DNA of 64,000 nucleotides, from assembly GCA_013397115.1 (NCBI GenBank), contig VWZW01007169.1:62001-126000 (forward strand). Reading direction: 5' to 3'. This document shows, piece after piece, positions 52,146 to 63,952 of the stretch; within the stretch, counting starts at the first letter, position 1; each line of letters starts with the position of its first letter. Both the position numbers and the translations under genes were made by a program. The notes beneath the pieces were generated by a model. The model searched no databases, was not told where the DNA came from, and saw only the letters and a program-made list of their open reading frames with translations. The stretch comes from Edolisoma coerulescens. Taxonomy: Eukaryota; Chordata; Aves; Passeriformes; Campephagidae.

Positions 52146-52276
52146 TGGTTTTTTTTTTGTTTGTTTTTTTGTTTTTTGTTTGTTGGTTTTGGTTTTGGGG
52201 TTTTTTTTTTGATGTTATCCACACAGTGAGATTTCAACTGAAAAGGGAAAAAGAAAACAGGAAAAAAAAAAGAAAC
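52146..52276 (+). repeat. T/G-rich low-complexity tract followed by A-rich tract
   Basis: From 52146 to 52211 the sequence is almost entirely T with scattered G (GTTTT-like units). After a short unique stretch, an A-rich segment lies at about 52238-52276. The overlapping phenylalanine-rich ORFs at 52030-52450 are artefacts of this composition. The T-rich then A-rich order could allow snap-back pairing. Confidence 0.85.
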
Positions 52277-55200
52277 AGTGTGGGTGGGGAGTCCTCTCTA
52301 GCAATATTTTTTGCCCAGCTCAATCAAAGAATTGGAAATCTTATGACAGAAAGAAGGAAAATCTTCTTCAATGATTTGCAGCTCAATAGTCAAAGTAGAG
52401 AGCTATGGATGAAACTATTTTGCTTGCTGTCAGATGTTTGTCTGAACTGAAGTGGAATGCTGTGCCAATATAGACATGTCTATTTGCATATGCTTTTTTT
52501 AATTTTTAAAAAAAGTTTTCTCTGGGAGTTTATTTCTGGAGTTATTGACTTCCTAGTAAATTACATTCTTTCCTTGCACTAAGCTAGGAAGCAATCAAGT
52601 CTCCAGTGCTCAATTTGGCAATGTGTTTATTTTGCCTTTTGAAAGCATGTTTTTGTACTTTTTTAACTACTTCAAGAATAAGTTCATTAAGTAAAAGGTC
52701 TGGAGGTGATGACTATTCTTCACAAAAGAAACATCATGTTGAGTTGCAAGAATTTATTGAGGTCAACGCTGATGTGAAATTGATAGAGTAGGTTGAATAG
52801 TCCACTGATACTTCAGTGTATTTTTTCCAGTGCTCTCATGAAATTACTGTCACTCTTTTCTGAAAGTTAAATGTGCTCTCTATCTTTCTTTTCATTAGAA
52901 CACTGTTAATCTTACTTCTTCCTCATTTAGCGGGTTTCAGTGTATGTAACCAGGCAATTAATCAAGTTTTTTTTCCTCTTGAGACATCCTTTTCTTGATA
53001 TGCACATATACCTCCAGATCTCACTGGGTATTGCAAAATTAAAAAATTGAGGAACCCAAACTGAGAGAGAAAAAAACTGAAGTAGCAGAAGTTCTTTTCC
53101 CTAACTTTTACCCCAAGACTGATATTTTTTTGGACACAGACACTACAAGTAACTGAAATTAACGTAGAAAGCCTCTAGAACTCAAAGCTTACATTACAAA
53201 ACTCAGATGTTCTGGTATCACTTTGCTAATGGTACACCTTCTTTCATTTGCAGCAGTCTTAGCCTTGTGGACAACTTCCCTCCCACTCCCTTCACAGTGC
53301 CAAGGGTTGCAAGTCTCATTATTAGATACTGTGAAGTTTCTGTACTTCTTCTCGAGCCCATATCAGTCTTTCTGTCATTTCTTCTTGGTGTTGGGATCAG
53401 CTCTGGTGTGTCTGTGAGCACTACGTGTGTGCAGCCTTACACTGCTTTTCTCTCAACTCCCCAGTGCAGCTTTACCACTTGAGGGAACTAATGCTTCAGA
53501 ACTGACAGTTTTCCAGCCACCGCAGGGACACAGACTGAGGAAGAATTTGTCTGGGAACTCCCTAGAACATTACAAAGAGCATTACAAAATTTTTCAGTCC
53601 CACAGTGAGGCAGTGATCTGCACTGTTCTTGTGAAATGAGCTGCGTTTGCATGGACGTTGGCCATTGCAAGAGATGACCCTCACTTTCAGCAGCTGAGTC
53701 GACAATCCAGGGTAACCCTTCTTCCTGTTCTGTGTTACTGCATCCCAAAACTCAGCTCTTTGGGAGGTGGCTATGTGGAATAAGATATGTGAGATGAAAA
53801 GTATGTTGTGCTTGCTGTCACTCAGAGCAATGGCTATGACCATTAGCTCTCCTGATGTGGAAGCTGGTAAATCCGTGCCTGCCAGTGCTGGTTGGTTCTA
53901 GCATTTCTATTAATGGTGACCCCTCTGTTTGGGTGGGAATTCCATAGTTGCATAAACATGAGTGTTCTCCATGGCTCCTGTCTCATATAAGGACAGCTTC
54001 ATCCTAGCTTGGGAAAGGGTTAAAGTGGAAGAATAATGTAGTGGAAAAGGCAGGACTGGAAAAAAGATGCGTAAAAACATATTTGCTGTAAGGTCAAATA
54101 TAATCTTCTGCAGGTGAAACTTCAGTCCTTTATTAGTCAGTGTGGAATTTTGCCTGTTTTTCTTGGATTCTGTAATTTATTGTGTCTCATTAAACAACTT
54201 AAATCAGGAAAATGAATCCTTGAAGAACTTGGTGTTTGAGTAATCACAAACATTGATTTATTTTCAAATATCTCTGTAAGGTGAATAGATAGTGTGACCC
54301 TCATCTCATGCTCTGGTGCTGAGACTTTCTACTCAAAAATGGCTATAGAATTTTTTGGTGCCCAGCAATGCCTTGACTTGCTGTACCTGAGAGAATGACT
54401 GATCCTGACACAGAGCTGTAAGGACCAAAAAGTCCAGTCACAAAGGGTGACAATGTGGTCTGTCCCTTTCCCAGAAAAATAGCCATTACAGCCAATCTGT
54501 GCAAAGATCAACTGCAGTCTGAATGCGCAGTTAACAGAGAATTTATCAGAAGATCTGGTTTATCTGTGCACAGCACAAGTGCACAAGTAAGTCCATCCTT
54601 GGAAAAAGAAGGCTGCCAAAATGAGTTTGGGTTGAATGCATTGTTCTAAAGAAGTATCTGCTGAGCTACTCCTCTGTTAGCACAGTTTTGGAAAGAAAAA
54701 AAAAAGAAAAAGATTCAGTTTTGACCAAAAAAAATGGCTCAGTGACAAAGACATCATAACATGGAACACAATAGTAAACTATTGTCCTTCAGTGTTTGAA
54801 ATATGCACCTTTTGCCAAAACAGAATTCATCTACTTTTTCCTGGGTACTAGATTTTGTTATAACTTCTGTCATTAGAGATCTGTATTTTGAATACCATTT
54901 TTTTCTGGATCATTGCTAGCACCTGATAGATTTTTAATAACTACACATAAACATGATGTGATCCAGAACTGTGTCAAGAGAAGTTATATTTTCCTCCTTT
55001 AAGGAAGGAGAAAAATTTCAAACTTTTTGATGCTCTTCTTGAAAAGCAGTCATCAGAACTAGGCAGTGCGTATAAGCAGTGACTGCATCAAAGCCAGAGC
55101 CACTTCTGAGCATAATGAAATAATTCCTTATCACTTAAGACTTTTACAATCAGAAAAATGGTAAGAGAAACACACCACTGAAATATGGCAGTGTAATGAA

Positions 55201-57429
55201 CCTCACAGAGAGATGGACTGGAGCACTCTTACGACCTGTGCTCCCATCACTCTCTTCCATACTGAGTGCATACAGAGTCTGGAGCGCTCTCTGTGCAGGT
55301 GACTGGATCAGGATACCTTCCTAGCACATGGGTTGAGGAGGGAGTAAAGGCACGCACTACATATATAGCCATCAAGGGAGATGGCAGTGGCCACCGCCTT
55401 AGACTGAGTTTGCTGGAACAGACAAACATGGAGGCAGAATGAAAGCAAGCAAAGGAGTGTCACTGCCTCACAAGTTAGTGCACATAGTGGGAGGGGAAAG
55501 AAAACAGGACAGGTTTTGATATATAGTAACTTCTTACTAAAAAGATTCCCCCGTGAAACTCTGAATTAAGTTTTGCTGTTTTGAAAATGGGCCCTAAGTA
55601 GGAATTGAAATTTCCTGTCTTGCAATCAAGGACACCATCGTTTCAGTGGACAGGTCAGATACTGGAGTTGTGTAGCATGAGCATTGCAAGGCTTTTTTTT
55701 TTTTTTGTTTTTTCCTTAATATATTATATGCAAGGCAGAAGTGAGAAAAACATTGTTCATTTAGGCTTTTTGGGTTATGGCTTTTAGTTCCAAAGCATTG
55801 AATCAGAAGGACACTTGTTAATGATGAAATGTTGATACGTATGTTCCGTTAACAACCTGGTAAGATGAAGCATTGAAACCTTTCTCCTTGTTTATTTGTA
55901 TTAATGCATAAAGCCATCAGGACACACTGTGCCTGAGGAAGAAGGCAGAGTCTGCTCTGAGGGGTTTTCAATACTGAGACCCATTCCTTCAATAGTCCAT
56001 GTTTATTCATCAAATGGGGAAATACTCCCTGTGTCAGAGGTATTAGTCATCGGTACGTGCACTAAGTGTTTGTACAGTCAGACCATCAGCAGAGGATCTT
56101 TCCTGGAGATTTTGGGGAGAGCTACTTTCTTTACATTGGCTCTTTGAGATGAGTGTTAACTTCCTCTGAATTCAAATGTAACAATGATCATTTGATCTCT
56201 AATAATATGTTGAGCTCAGCCTCATTTGGATTTATGTTTTATTTTTCTGTTCTGGACATCAGCCCAGCAATGACAAGACTCACAAATTGTAGAAGGCAAT
56301 GTGAAGGATTGCTGGTAATTTCTGCAGGAAAGGTCCAGACATCCAAACATCCTCCTGTGCAGAGAGCCACCAGCTAGCTCTGAATGGCTCTTGCTGCAGG
56401 CCCACCGGCTCTGGATGGCTCTTGCTCTGCCCAGCCCAATGAGGCTGCCCCGGTCAGCTGAGAGATTTACCCAGTATTGTCCTGGTCCTGGGTCAGTGCT
56501 CTTGCAGTGTGTCTCTACAGCCTGCACTGTGCTGTGCAGACATACTCCTGGTAATCCAGCTGTCAATGCTGATGCTGATTTAGGGACAAGGGATCAACTC
56601 CATATTGCATATTAAGCCCAGAGGCTCACTTCTGCATTTGTGGCTATGACTGACTTGCGTGAACCTGACTGAGTTACTCATGCTCTGCCCGGAGAAACTG
56701 GTCTGATTCTATCTAGGTTGAAACGTCCTTTCTTCTTTTTAAATTGATATTGTTTGCCATGTTTCCAGGTTTGGTCACTCTTGCAGCAGGTAATTTATGC
56801 AGTTCAGAGCGATGTAGTTTTTATTTTTGATGAATCAAAATTTCCTAAGAAAACCCTTCACTTGAGGTTGAATGAAAAATTCTGTCTGACTTAAACCAAG
56901 ATGTTTTCCCTTTGTTTTTATAGGGTTTGAAACATTTTTTCCTTTTTATTGTAATTTAACTCTATCCTCTTACAGTATGATTTCTTTCTAGAACTGGTTC
57001 TTTTTGTAAGCTTCACCCCCTCCCCTAAAAATAATTCACTGAAATGGGATTGTTTTTCTGCATTGCTATAATTTTGTAATACTACAGACAAGTCACTTTC
57101 ATCACTTTGTTCCTCCTTATGCCAAACTAGGGTAATATTGCACAGCTGAAGAATCTGATGAGCCTTAATTCACTGATAGCTGTAGCATGTTTCAGAATTG
57201 TGTCATATTCCCAGGAATATTCTCAGTTGCATAGATCTGCAGGGGGATGTTCAGAGTTAACACTAAAAGGCACTAAAGAAGAGCATAATTTTGTGTTGAC
57301 AAAAAAAGGCTAAGTGCATGGCACTCCCTGTCGATGCTTTAATTTCACAAATCCTTGTCTGGAGACTTTTCTAGTTCTAAATTTCTGAAGGATGGCTAGG
57401 ATTTTAGCTGACTGACTTCTATTTGACTT

Positions 57430-58020
57430 TAAAGGGAGATCTGCATTTTAAAACACCATGCAATATTTTGAAAAGTTCCTCATGATGTCCAGACTAGCAT
57501 CGCATTAAATCTGTCCTTGGCAATGGCAAATGATGTTATTAATATTCAGTTGTAGCAAGATGGATTCAAACAGGGGGAGGGTAGGGGGTGTTCTTTGGCA
57601 TGGTTCTTGGTTGTTAAGAAAGTAATAAACCTTCCTTGTCTCTGATTTTATAATGGACAATAACCATTAACTGATCAACAGAAGAAATGTCAGGTGTGGA
57701 ATCAATGCTGATAGAAAAATATTTCATCTGTTTACATTTACGAAGGATCACTGATAAAACCTTTGATCCCATTAAGGATATAAACTCTTCACATATAGTC
57801 GATGACAAGTCTGATGAGCTAGCTGAGCTCCACCAGCCTCACTGTGCTTAGTGAATGTTCAGCTAAAAAGGGATCAAATTGACTCATGAATTTCAAGATT
57901 CCTAGGAAATTACCATTGTGAGGTGACCCAGTTTTTTGATTAGTGTCATGAAAAGACAGGTCTCACTGAGAAATAAACGTAATAATGTCAACCATGCGCT
58001 TAAGTTCTTCTCTCCGTTAT
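57430..58020 (-). mobile_element. broken hAT-type transposase relative (DUF4371/ZMYM1-like)
   Basis: Read on the minus strand, conserved blocks of the hAT-related DUF4371/ZMYM1-like protein family appear in the expected order. RREELKRMVDIITF lies near 58016-57975, HNGNFLGILKF with FDPFLAEH near 57921-57853, KYFSISIDSTPDIS within the open frame 57808-57614, and the degraded CxGQ...DAS...IM block near 57522-57470. These blocks normally form the RNase-H-like transposase core; the aspartate of the DSTPDIS block is still present. The copy is clearly dead: in-frame stops at 57963-57965 and 57819-57821, a frameshift between about 57800 and 57825, and another stop just after 57614. No introns are evident, which fits a transposon copy, but a retrocopy of a ZMYM1-like host gene cannot be excluded. 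Terminal repeats were not found, so its limits are approximate. Confidence 0.85.
57614..57808 (-). pseudogene. open fragment of the DUF4371/hAT-like core
   Basis: The longest uninterrupted part of the fossil (64 codons) contains FISLMGSKVLSVILRKCKQ, then the hallmark KYFSISIDSTPDIS and VDQLMVIVHY. It has no genuine start: the first codon is TTG, just after the frameshift that separates it from the upstream GNFL/FDPFLAEH block. It ends at a TAA just inside the family core. The hallmark motif at 57683-57703 makes the family assignment firm; function is lost. Confidence 0.8.
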
Positions 58021-58367
58021 ACACATTCGCTTTCAAATTGTTTTGTCATTTTAGCATAAACTGTACCACTTGCTTTCATCTGTGAAACACAAGCTTAGCA
58101 TAGTTCTGTGCAGAAATCAAAGATGAGCATGGAAAAAAGGCCCCTCTTTGCCTATTGAATCATTGATCAGACAAGCACAGTAGATATTTGCATGGATCCT
58201 TAGTAGTTAGGTCTCAGTAACTGCCTTAGATAATTGTTGGAAGGGAAAGAAGTAAAGAGCAGCAAACTTAGATATTTCATCCATCTGTTTTTCCCAGTAA
58301 TGACAGACTTTCTTATGGGTTGCCCTCTCACTTCTGTCCTTCTTCAAGTACAGAGGAGTCACCAACT

Positions 58368-58391
58368 GATAATGGTATTGATACCATTATC
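58368..58391. repeat. perfect 11-base-arm palindrome
   Basis: GATAATGGTAT at 58368-58378 is followed by TG and then its exact inverse ATACCATTATC at 58381-58391. It lies about 350 bases beyond the N-terminal end of the readable hAT-like blocks (upstream on the minus strand). It might be an internal or end feature of the same element, a hairpin or a dimeric binding site; nothing else distinguishes these. Confidence 0.9.
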
Positions 58392-61300
58392 CCTTTGGAA
58401 CCATCTAGTTTAAACCACGAACAAGAAATAATGAAATGAACTGCCTTCCCTTGTTAACAAATGTTGAGGGGAAATTGTCTGACAGGGCCGGGAGGATATT
58501 GAGAAGAGAGGGAGAAGAAAACCAAAGGTTCAGAAATACCATCAAATCGGAATTGCAGTGGGACTGATTTCATACTGTATTATTCTCTCCTCAAAAAGTA
58601 ATTTGATTGAATTGGAAAATACGTGTGAAAATACTATGAACTCTAAAAGTTTCAGGAAGTCTTCACAGTGACCAGGCTGTGGTCAGTCACTGGCTGTTAG
58701 TTGAAACCATAGTGTTCCCATGGTTCTATGTCACTGAGGGCTCATCAGTCCCATTAAATTTTTGGGATGCAGTCATCCCTACCTCTATTTCTTACACCAT
58801 GTCTGTGACATTTTTGATCATCTCTTTCAGTGTTTTCAGCTCATGCAGTTCTCTGTTCTCTGTTCCTGCTTCCCTGTACAGGTGCAGAGAACTTTCTGTG
58901 CAGCAGAGGCCCATATCACAACCAGAGCATGTGGGGATAACTGCCTCTACAAGGAGAACATTAGTTCTTCTCCCTCCTCACCAAACGTCCTGTGTGCTCC
59001 CCTCAGGACTCAAGACAGCTCAGTGGGGAAGAGCTGCTGAGTATGGCCAGATAAAACAAAGGAGATTTGCCTTATTAAGAGTGAGGTGAGAAAGTCATCC
59101 TTGGCTTATGGGTCTATGACTCTCACAAATAGCTTCAGTACAAAAGCAGAAGCAACACAATTTTGTATTTTTCTGTTAAGCAGACTGAAAATCAGCCAAG
59201 TTTAAAAAAGAGGAGTAAAAACTCTTTAGGCTGGGTAAGTGAAAACAAAGCAGAAAACATAGTAATGTAAAATCACAGCTCTTCCTCAGTGTGGCAGCAG
59301 CATCTGTTAAAAAATGCAGGACACTTAAAACTGGCTGGGAACTCAGAAAGTCTGGTTCAGCTGCACAACTGGGCTGTATCATAGAGACGAGGGCTTCAGT
59401 CAGTTGCAATACAGTTTCCTATTAAATGCTGAAGTACCAGTGGCTGTGGACTCTGGTTTCTACACCTTTTTCCTTTCCTCTGCTTTCTCTCCAGTGCTTC
59501 CTGGTTACGTTAAAAACTAATGCTTGGTCCTCTGAGGTACCTGTTGACTTTGATTGGTGTAACAAGCCACCTTGTGATAGGCTGTAGTAGAAAAAGCAGT
59601 TGCCACTGGAGGTGAACACAAGGTGAGATAAAAACTGAACAAAAATATGGCATTGTTCTTTTTAAACTGCAAATTCAAGTCCAAGGTGTGAACAGCATAA
59701 CCTTCAAATAATAAATGTGCAGACAAATCTTTCATATGCACTATGAGAGCTATTTTGGAAGACATAACTGCAAGCCTCTTGAGTTAGATGTAGTGTTTGC
59801 ACAGATGTAGGCTGCCCCAGCAAAATGTCTTTTCATGACCAAGGCAGAGGATTTCATTAAGAGTGCTGTTATCTTTTCACTGCCTAGTTAATTTTGTGTT
59901 CTGAGGCTCTTCCAATGTTTCAGCTCACAGGAAAGTATGTCAGGAAGAATTTTCAGTTCTTCCCATGGCATGTACTTTTGGGGGAGATTCTCTCTTTATT
60001 TTACAGAAATTTAGAAGCTCCTTTCTGTCTAGTGGGATTTGGGTGGAAGAGGTCGAGTTGGGAGAGAAGGCACTTCCAAGGAAACAACACCCTCTTCATA
60101 ATAACCATTAGGCAACAGGCTCACCTACCACTGGTGCACGGAATCTCAGCTGGTTAAACTGTCTATATTTCTCTCTGAAGTTAACAGTAGACTAGCCAAG
60201 TAGAAATCATTCCCCAGATGTTACAAGTGCTCTGAAATATGTTTGAAACTATCTAAATACTTTACACTTCTTATAAATTCATATCTTTATCCCAGAAGAG
60301 GATCCAGTGCGCTCACCATGGACTAATAAACATTTAGAAAAGTTAAATTACTTAGAGATATTTAAGTATCATACAAATATGTGTAAAGTGTAGACACTCT
60401 CCAGCATAAAACCCAACCTGAAAAGTTTTTTGTCTATTTAATTGCATTTTGGTTCATCCATTTAATAAAGAGGATTATTTTTTAACCTCTCCAGTTCCAA
60501 ATATAATTTCAGATTCTGTTACAACAGACTGGAGAAAGAAATCTTAAACCAGGGGCATTTAGTCACCTGCAGAGTGGGAGAGATTGAAAAGGAAAATAGA
60601 TTTACTGCCTTCCACATCAGTTTGTAGGCAATTTGTGTTTGAATTCCTCTTAAATCAATTTCTGAATAATGTTAGTTGTCTGAAATGATGCAAAATGATA
60701 TTGGAATTCAGCCTCGTTTTGCAGCACAGAGAAATTCTCTCTCTTCATCCTTGTTATTCTTTCAGTCATCTGTTTTCCCTTCATTTATTCTTTCATGATG
60801 TGCTCTGCCTGCTGACAAGTGAAATGTGAACAGGAAGTGGGAAGGAGCAGGCTTTGTCTCTACTGCCAGCGTGCTTCATACATTTGTGAAGAAGCAGACC
60901 TGCATCATAAAACCAACGGAAAGCTGTGGAGTTACCTCTCTAAAAAATGTAATGGACTGTACTGAAAGCCTAACTTTGACTGATGTGAGGTTTGGGACTT
61001 CATCCAGGTAAGAATTCATGCAGCAATGAGCACAGATAAGGCAGATGACCCAGAGTAGGGCCAAACTGTTTACCAGCAGATGTGTTTTTGAAAATCTTCC
61101 TTAACTGGTCATGGCAGCGGAAAATACCCTGCTGTTAAACGCATCTGCAATCCACTGCGCTCCCAATCCACCTACAAAAATTCTGACCTTTAAAGAAATG
61201 ATGGAGAAGCTGGTGATTTTTTCCATGGCATTGAAGCTCAGTCTATTTTAGGCTCCAAGGCAATTGCAGCCCTTTTTGCTCCCTATTTCACATCACTTTT

Positions 61301-61529
61301 AAGTCTTGTTCTGGCCACTATGAACCCTTCAGCACTTCTCCCTGTGCAATCACTCGAGTCAAGATCTGTGATTTGTGATTTGCAGATGACATGTACATTT
61401 CTTGGCTGATGGCTGTTAAAGCAGTTTGCAAACCTAAGGCAATAAAGTGCAGGGATGCAGTTGAAGCTTTCTATTGCCACACTGAATTGCCATTCTCATG
61501 CAAATGAATAATAAGTTTCTCTAAGACTG
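58392..61529. other. unique sequence, nothing recognised
   Basis: Longest ORF is 58679-59089 (136 codons, plus strand), with a hydrophobic, serine-rich first half and no recognisable family. Others are below 95 codons. No repeat family seen. Confidence 0.5.
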
Positions 61530-62520
61530 AAAATAATCTGTTGTAAATTTCTGCATTAATTTTTAAAGTAAATAATTTTGTCAATTATCATTATATACCT
61601 TCTGTAGATGAGAATATCATATTTAACTAGTCTGTGTATCAAAAACAGTGGTGCAGCTTGCTGTATAGGAAAAAGAAAAAAGCAATCAGTTTCTGCATTC
61701 ACCAAATCTAGGTCCTTTAATCCCCTCAGTATGGAAATCTACTTATTTCTGAGCTGTAGAACACAGTAACAATTCCTAAAGTGTTAACACAATTATTTAT
61801 ACATTTCTGATCATCTTTCATTTAAATATTTATAAAATACATACTGGGAAGTATGTACCTTTTAGAAAACTCGGTTTCTATGTCATTTTCTTAAAATATT
61901 CACTTCTCTTAAAAGATACCTAAAAAGAAAACCTGCTGGATTTTGTTTTAAGTGACACTATAAATGTACAAACAAAATGTAATCTTAAACAGAAAATAAT
62001 ATGATTACCATCAGAAGGATTATTGTGGTTTGTTGTTCAGAGAGCAGGAAACACAAAATGATTTTTTCACATGCTCAGTCTCAGCTTGCAAAAAACCAAA
62101 TATATTGAAGTGCCTCAGTCTTAATGTGCATCCTAAAGTCTACATATTGTATAAATTCCTAATCCTGTCAAAATGTAAGTCTGAAGATTAGCAGAATGTA
62201 TAATAAATGATTCCATGTCATTACACATAAAAATAGTATTGCTAAATCAAGTGTGGCCCTTTATAAATGTAAAAAAGCCCAACTTAAGCAGATTTGTGCT
62301 TTATAATTCTACAGCTCTGAGTAGAAAAAAAGCAAGATTGACTAAAACAGATTTCCCACTTCTCTGATACAAATCAGTTTGTCTTCATACACAGGCAAAA
62401 AGACATTGGCGTAGATTTCTTTAGCAAATAACTTAATATTTATTGAGATTTCTTGTACATTTAATTATTAATGCCAGCAGTGTTACAGTATTTCTGTGAG
62501 GTTGCTATTACTGACCCTGT
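61530..62520. promoter_or_regulatory. candidate AT-rich conserved non-coding block
   Basis: About 1 kb of AT-rich, ORF-free sequence. It contains GGATTA (62017-62022), a RUNX-type TGTGGTTT (62024-62031), and words such as CATTAATTTTTAAAGTAAATAA, TCAATTATCATTATATA and ACATTTAATTATTAATGCC. It resembles the block at 7.9-10 kb in texture. Function inferred only. Confidence 0.28.
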
Positions 62521-62820
62521 ACCTGTTGGGTTTTTTTCCCCCTCATATTATTTCTTCTACAAGCATGAAGGCATAACACTTACCAATTATTTTGTGTGAC
62601 AGAGTCAAAAAGACTTATGGTCACTAGGTCTCTTACTTGTCAGCATTTCAGAGCTCGACTGACTGTCATCCTACAAATTATTGTTTAGTTTAATCATTTT
62701 GTAGTGCATTTGGTACATTAACGATAAACAGTTACGGAACAACCATTTCTTAGTGTTTTAAAATGAATCTTGTAGAAATGTTCAGTGAAGACAGGAGAAA
62801 ATGTAAACCACATATACAGT

Positions 62821-62873
62821 ACAGATAACCTAGGAGTGTTACAGATTATGTTACAGATAACAGGAGTGCTACC
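62821..62873 (+). repeat. imperfect direct duplication, period 32
   Basis: ACAGATAACCTAGGAGTGTTACA at 62821-62843 recurs as ACAGATAACAGGAGTGCTACC at 62853-62873, with a two-base deletion and one substitution. Confidence 0.85.
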
Positions 62874-63030
62874 ATTACGAGATGTGGTGATTTGGACTGT
62901 TAGGGTAGACTATTACAGGCACCTTTCTATAAAAAAGATCTTTTATTTTATTTATCATTTCCCCTTAATGAAATAAAATAACTAGAATAACAGAGAAAAG
63001 GCAAATTACAAACCTTCTCTGTTCCAAATA

Positions 63031-63051
63031 GTATATAATATATAATATATA
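63031..63051 (+). repeat. (TATAA)n-type AT microsatellite ending at an N
   Basis: Repeated TATAATA units end directly before the only ambiguous base of the window (63052), suggesting that repeat length or base identity was not resolved in the assembly. Confidence 0.9.
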
Positions 63052-63927
63052 NAAGACTGTTAGGAATAATGTATGAACACACTCCTTTTATGGAGTTGCA
63101 ACACCTTTGCATGGCTTAAATGGAGAATAAGTCAATAGTAATCTTGGAGGGAAATTTGTTTTTAGACAGTCTTTTTCCTCCTACACCTTTTAAACCCAGC
63201 CAACCAGAGAACTCAGAATGACTGAAGTCAGAAGACAGCTGCAAGATGCAGTGCTACTGAGCTTAGTAATAAAACTCTCACTGACTTCAATAGAGGCAAA
63301 TTTCTCCCCAACACTTTCAAAGGTGCCTGGAGGGTGTGCATCACCAACATAAGGAATTTTAAGGAGGTATTTCACACTGATTGAAAATCATATTTTTCAG
63401 ACATGTCTTATCCAGACACTGAGATGTAAAAATAGCGCTTATAACAAGCATTAAAATAGGGTAGCTCCCATTCCGTAATGATGAAAATAGCTCTGATCCA
63501 CCTCTTGTGATCAACTGGTACATTGTACCAGTTTTGCACATTCTTGAGTGTACTGATCCAGATTCTGAAGGTCTAACATGCACAGCAAGCCTCCAGTCAT
63601 CGAGGACAGGGGGAGCTCTGCTGGAGTCAAGCCCGCAGGAATAGACATAGAACCTACTCTTAGGATCATTATTTCTTTCACTTGAAGAACTAAAAATGAC
63701 TGAAAGAACTAAGTATCATTTATAGAAGGAAATTAAATGTCCTGGGAATGTAAGTCTTGGACTAAATTGGGAGCATATCTAGCATTGACTGTCTTGGACA
63801 GGGACTATTAACACATTTATTGGGCGGGACAGTGTGGGTCTGACACATCGAGGCACTGGGAGAGGAAGTACTGAAGACTGAATTTAAAAGCACAACGCTG
63901 AAATCTCTGTCATTATTTTCTCTCTTT

Positions 63928-63952
63928 TTAAGTTCATTACGAGTGAACTTAA
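63928..63952. repeat. perfect 9-base inverted repeat
   Basis: TTAAGTTCA (63928-63936) and TGAACTTAA (63944-63952) are exact inverses across 7 bases. Each arm contains an AGTTCA word, the sequence of a nuclear-receptor-type half-site. Confidence 0.9.

Larger units (their letters stand above)
48261..57429. other. unique sequence with low-complexity patches, no gene recognised
   Basis: ORFs are short (up to 114 codons at 56222-56566, minus) and unassignable. The four overlapping minus-strand ORFs at 51316-51729 share the same DNA in different frames. A 19-base word repeats with one mismatch at 56377-56395 and 56408-56426 (GCTCTGAATGGCTCTTGCT and GCTCTGGATGGCTCTTGCT), a local 31-base-period duplication. 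A 14-T tract lies at 55693-55706. Confidence 0.5.

Noticed and set aside
52030..52450. Phenylalanine- and lysine-rich ORFs.
   Set aside because: Direct translation of the T-rich and A-rich low-complexity tracts.
57571..57593. G-rich run as a quadruplex motif.
   Set aside because: Only three runs of three or more G are present.
58679..59089. 136-codon plus-strand ORF, hydrophobic and serine-rich.
   Set aside because: No recognisable homology; a second frame is open over the same DNA, as expected from base composition.
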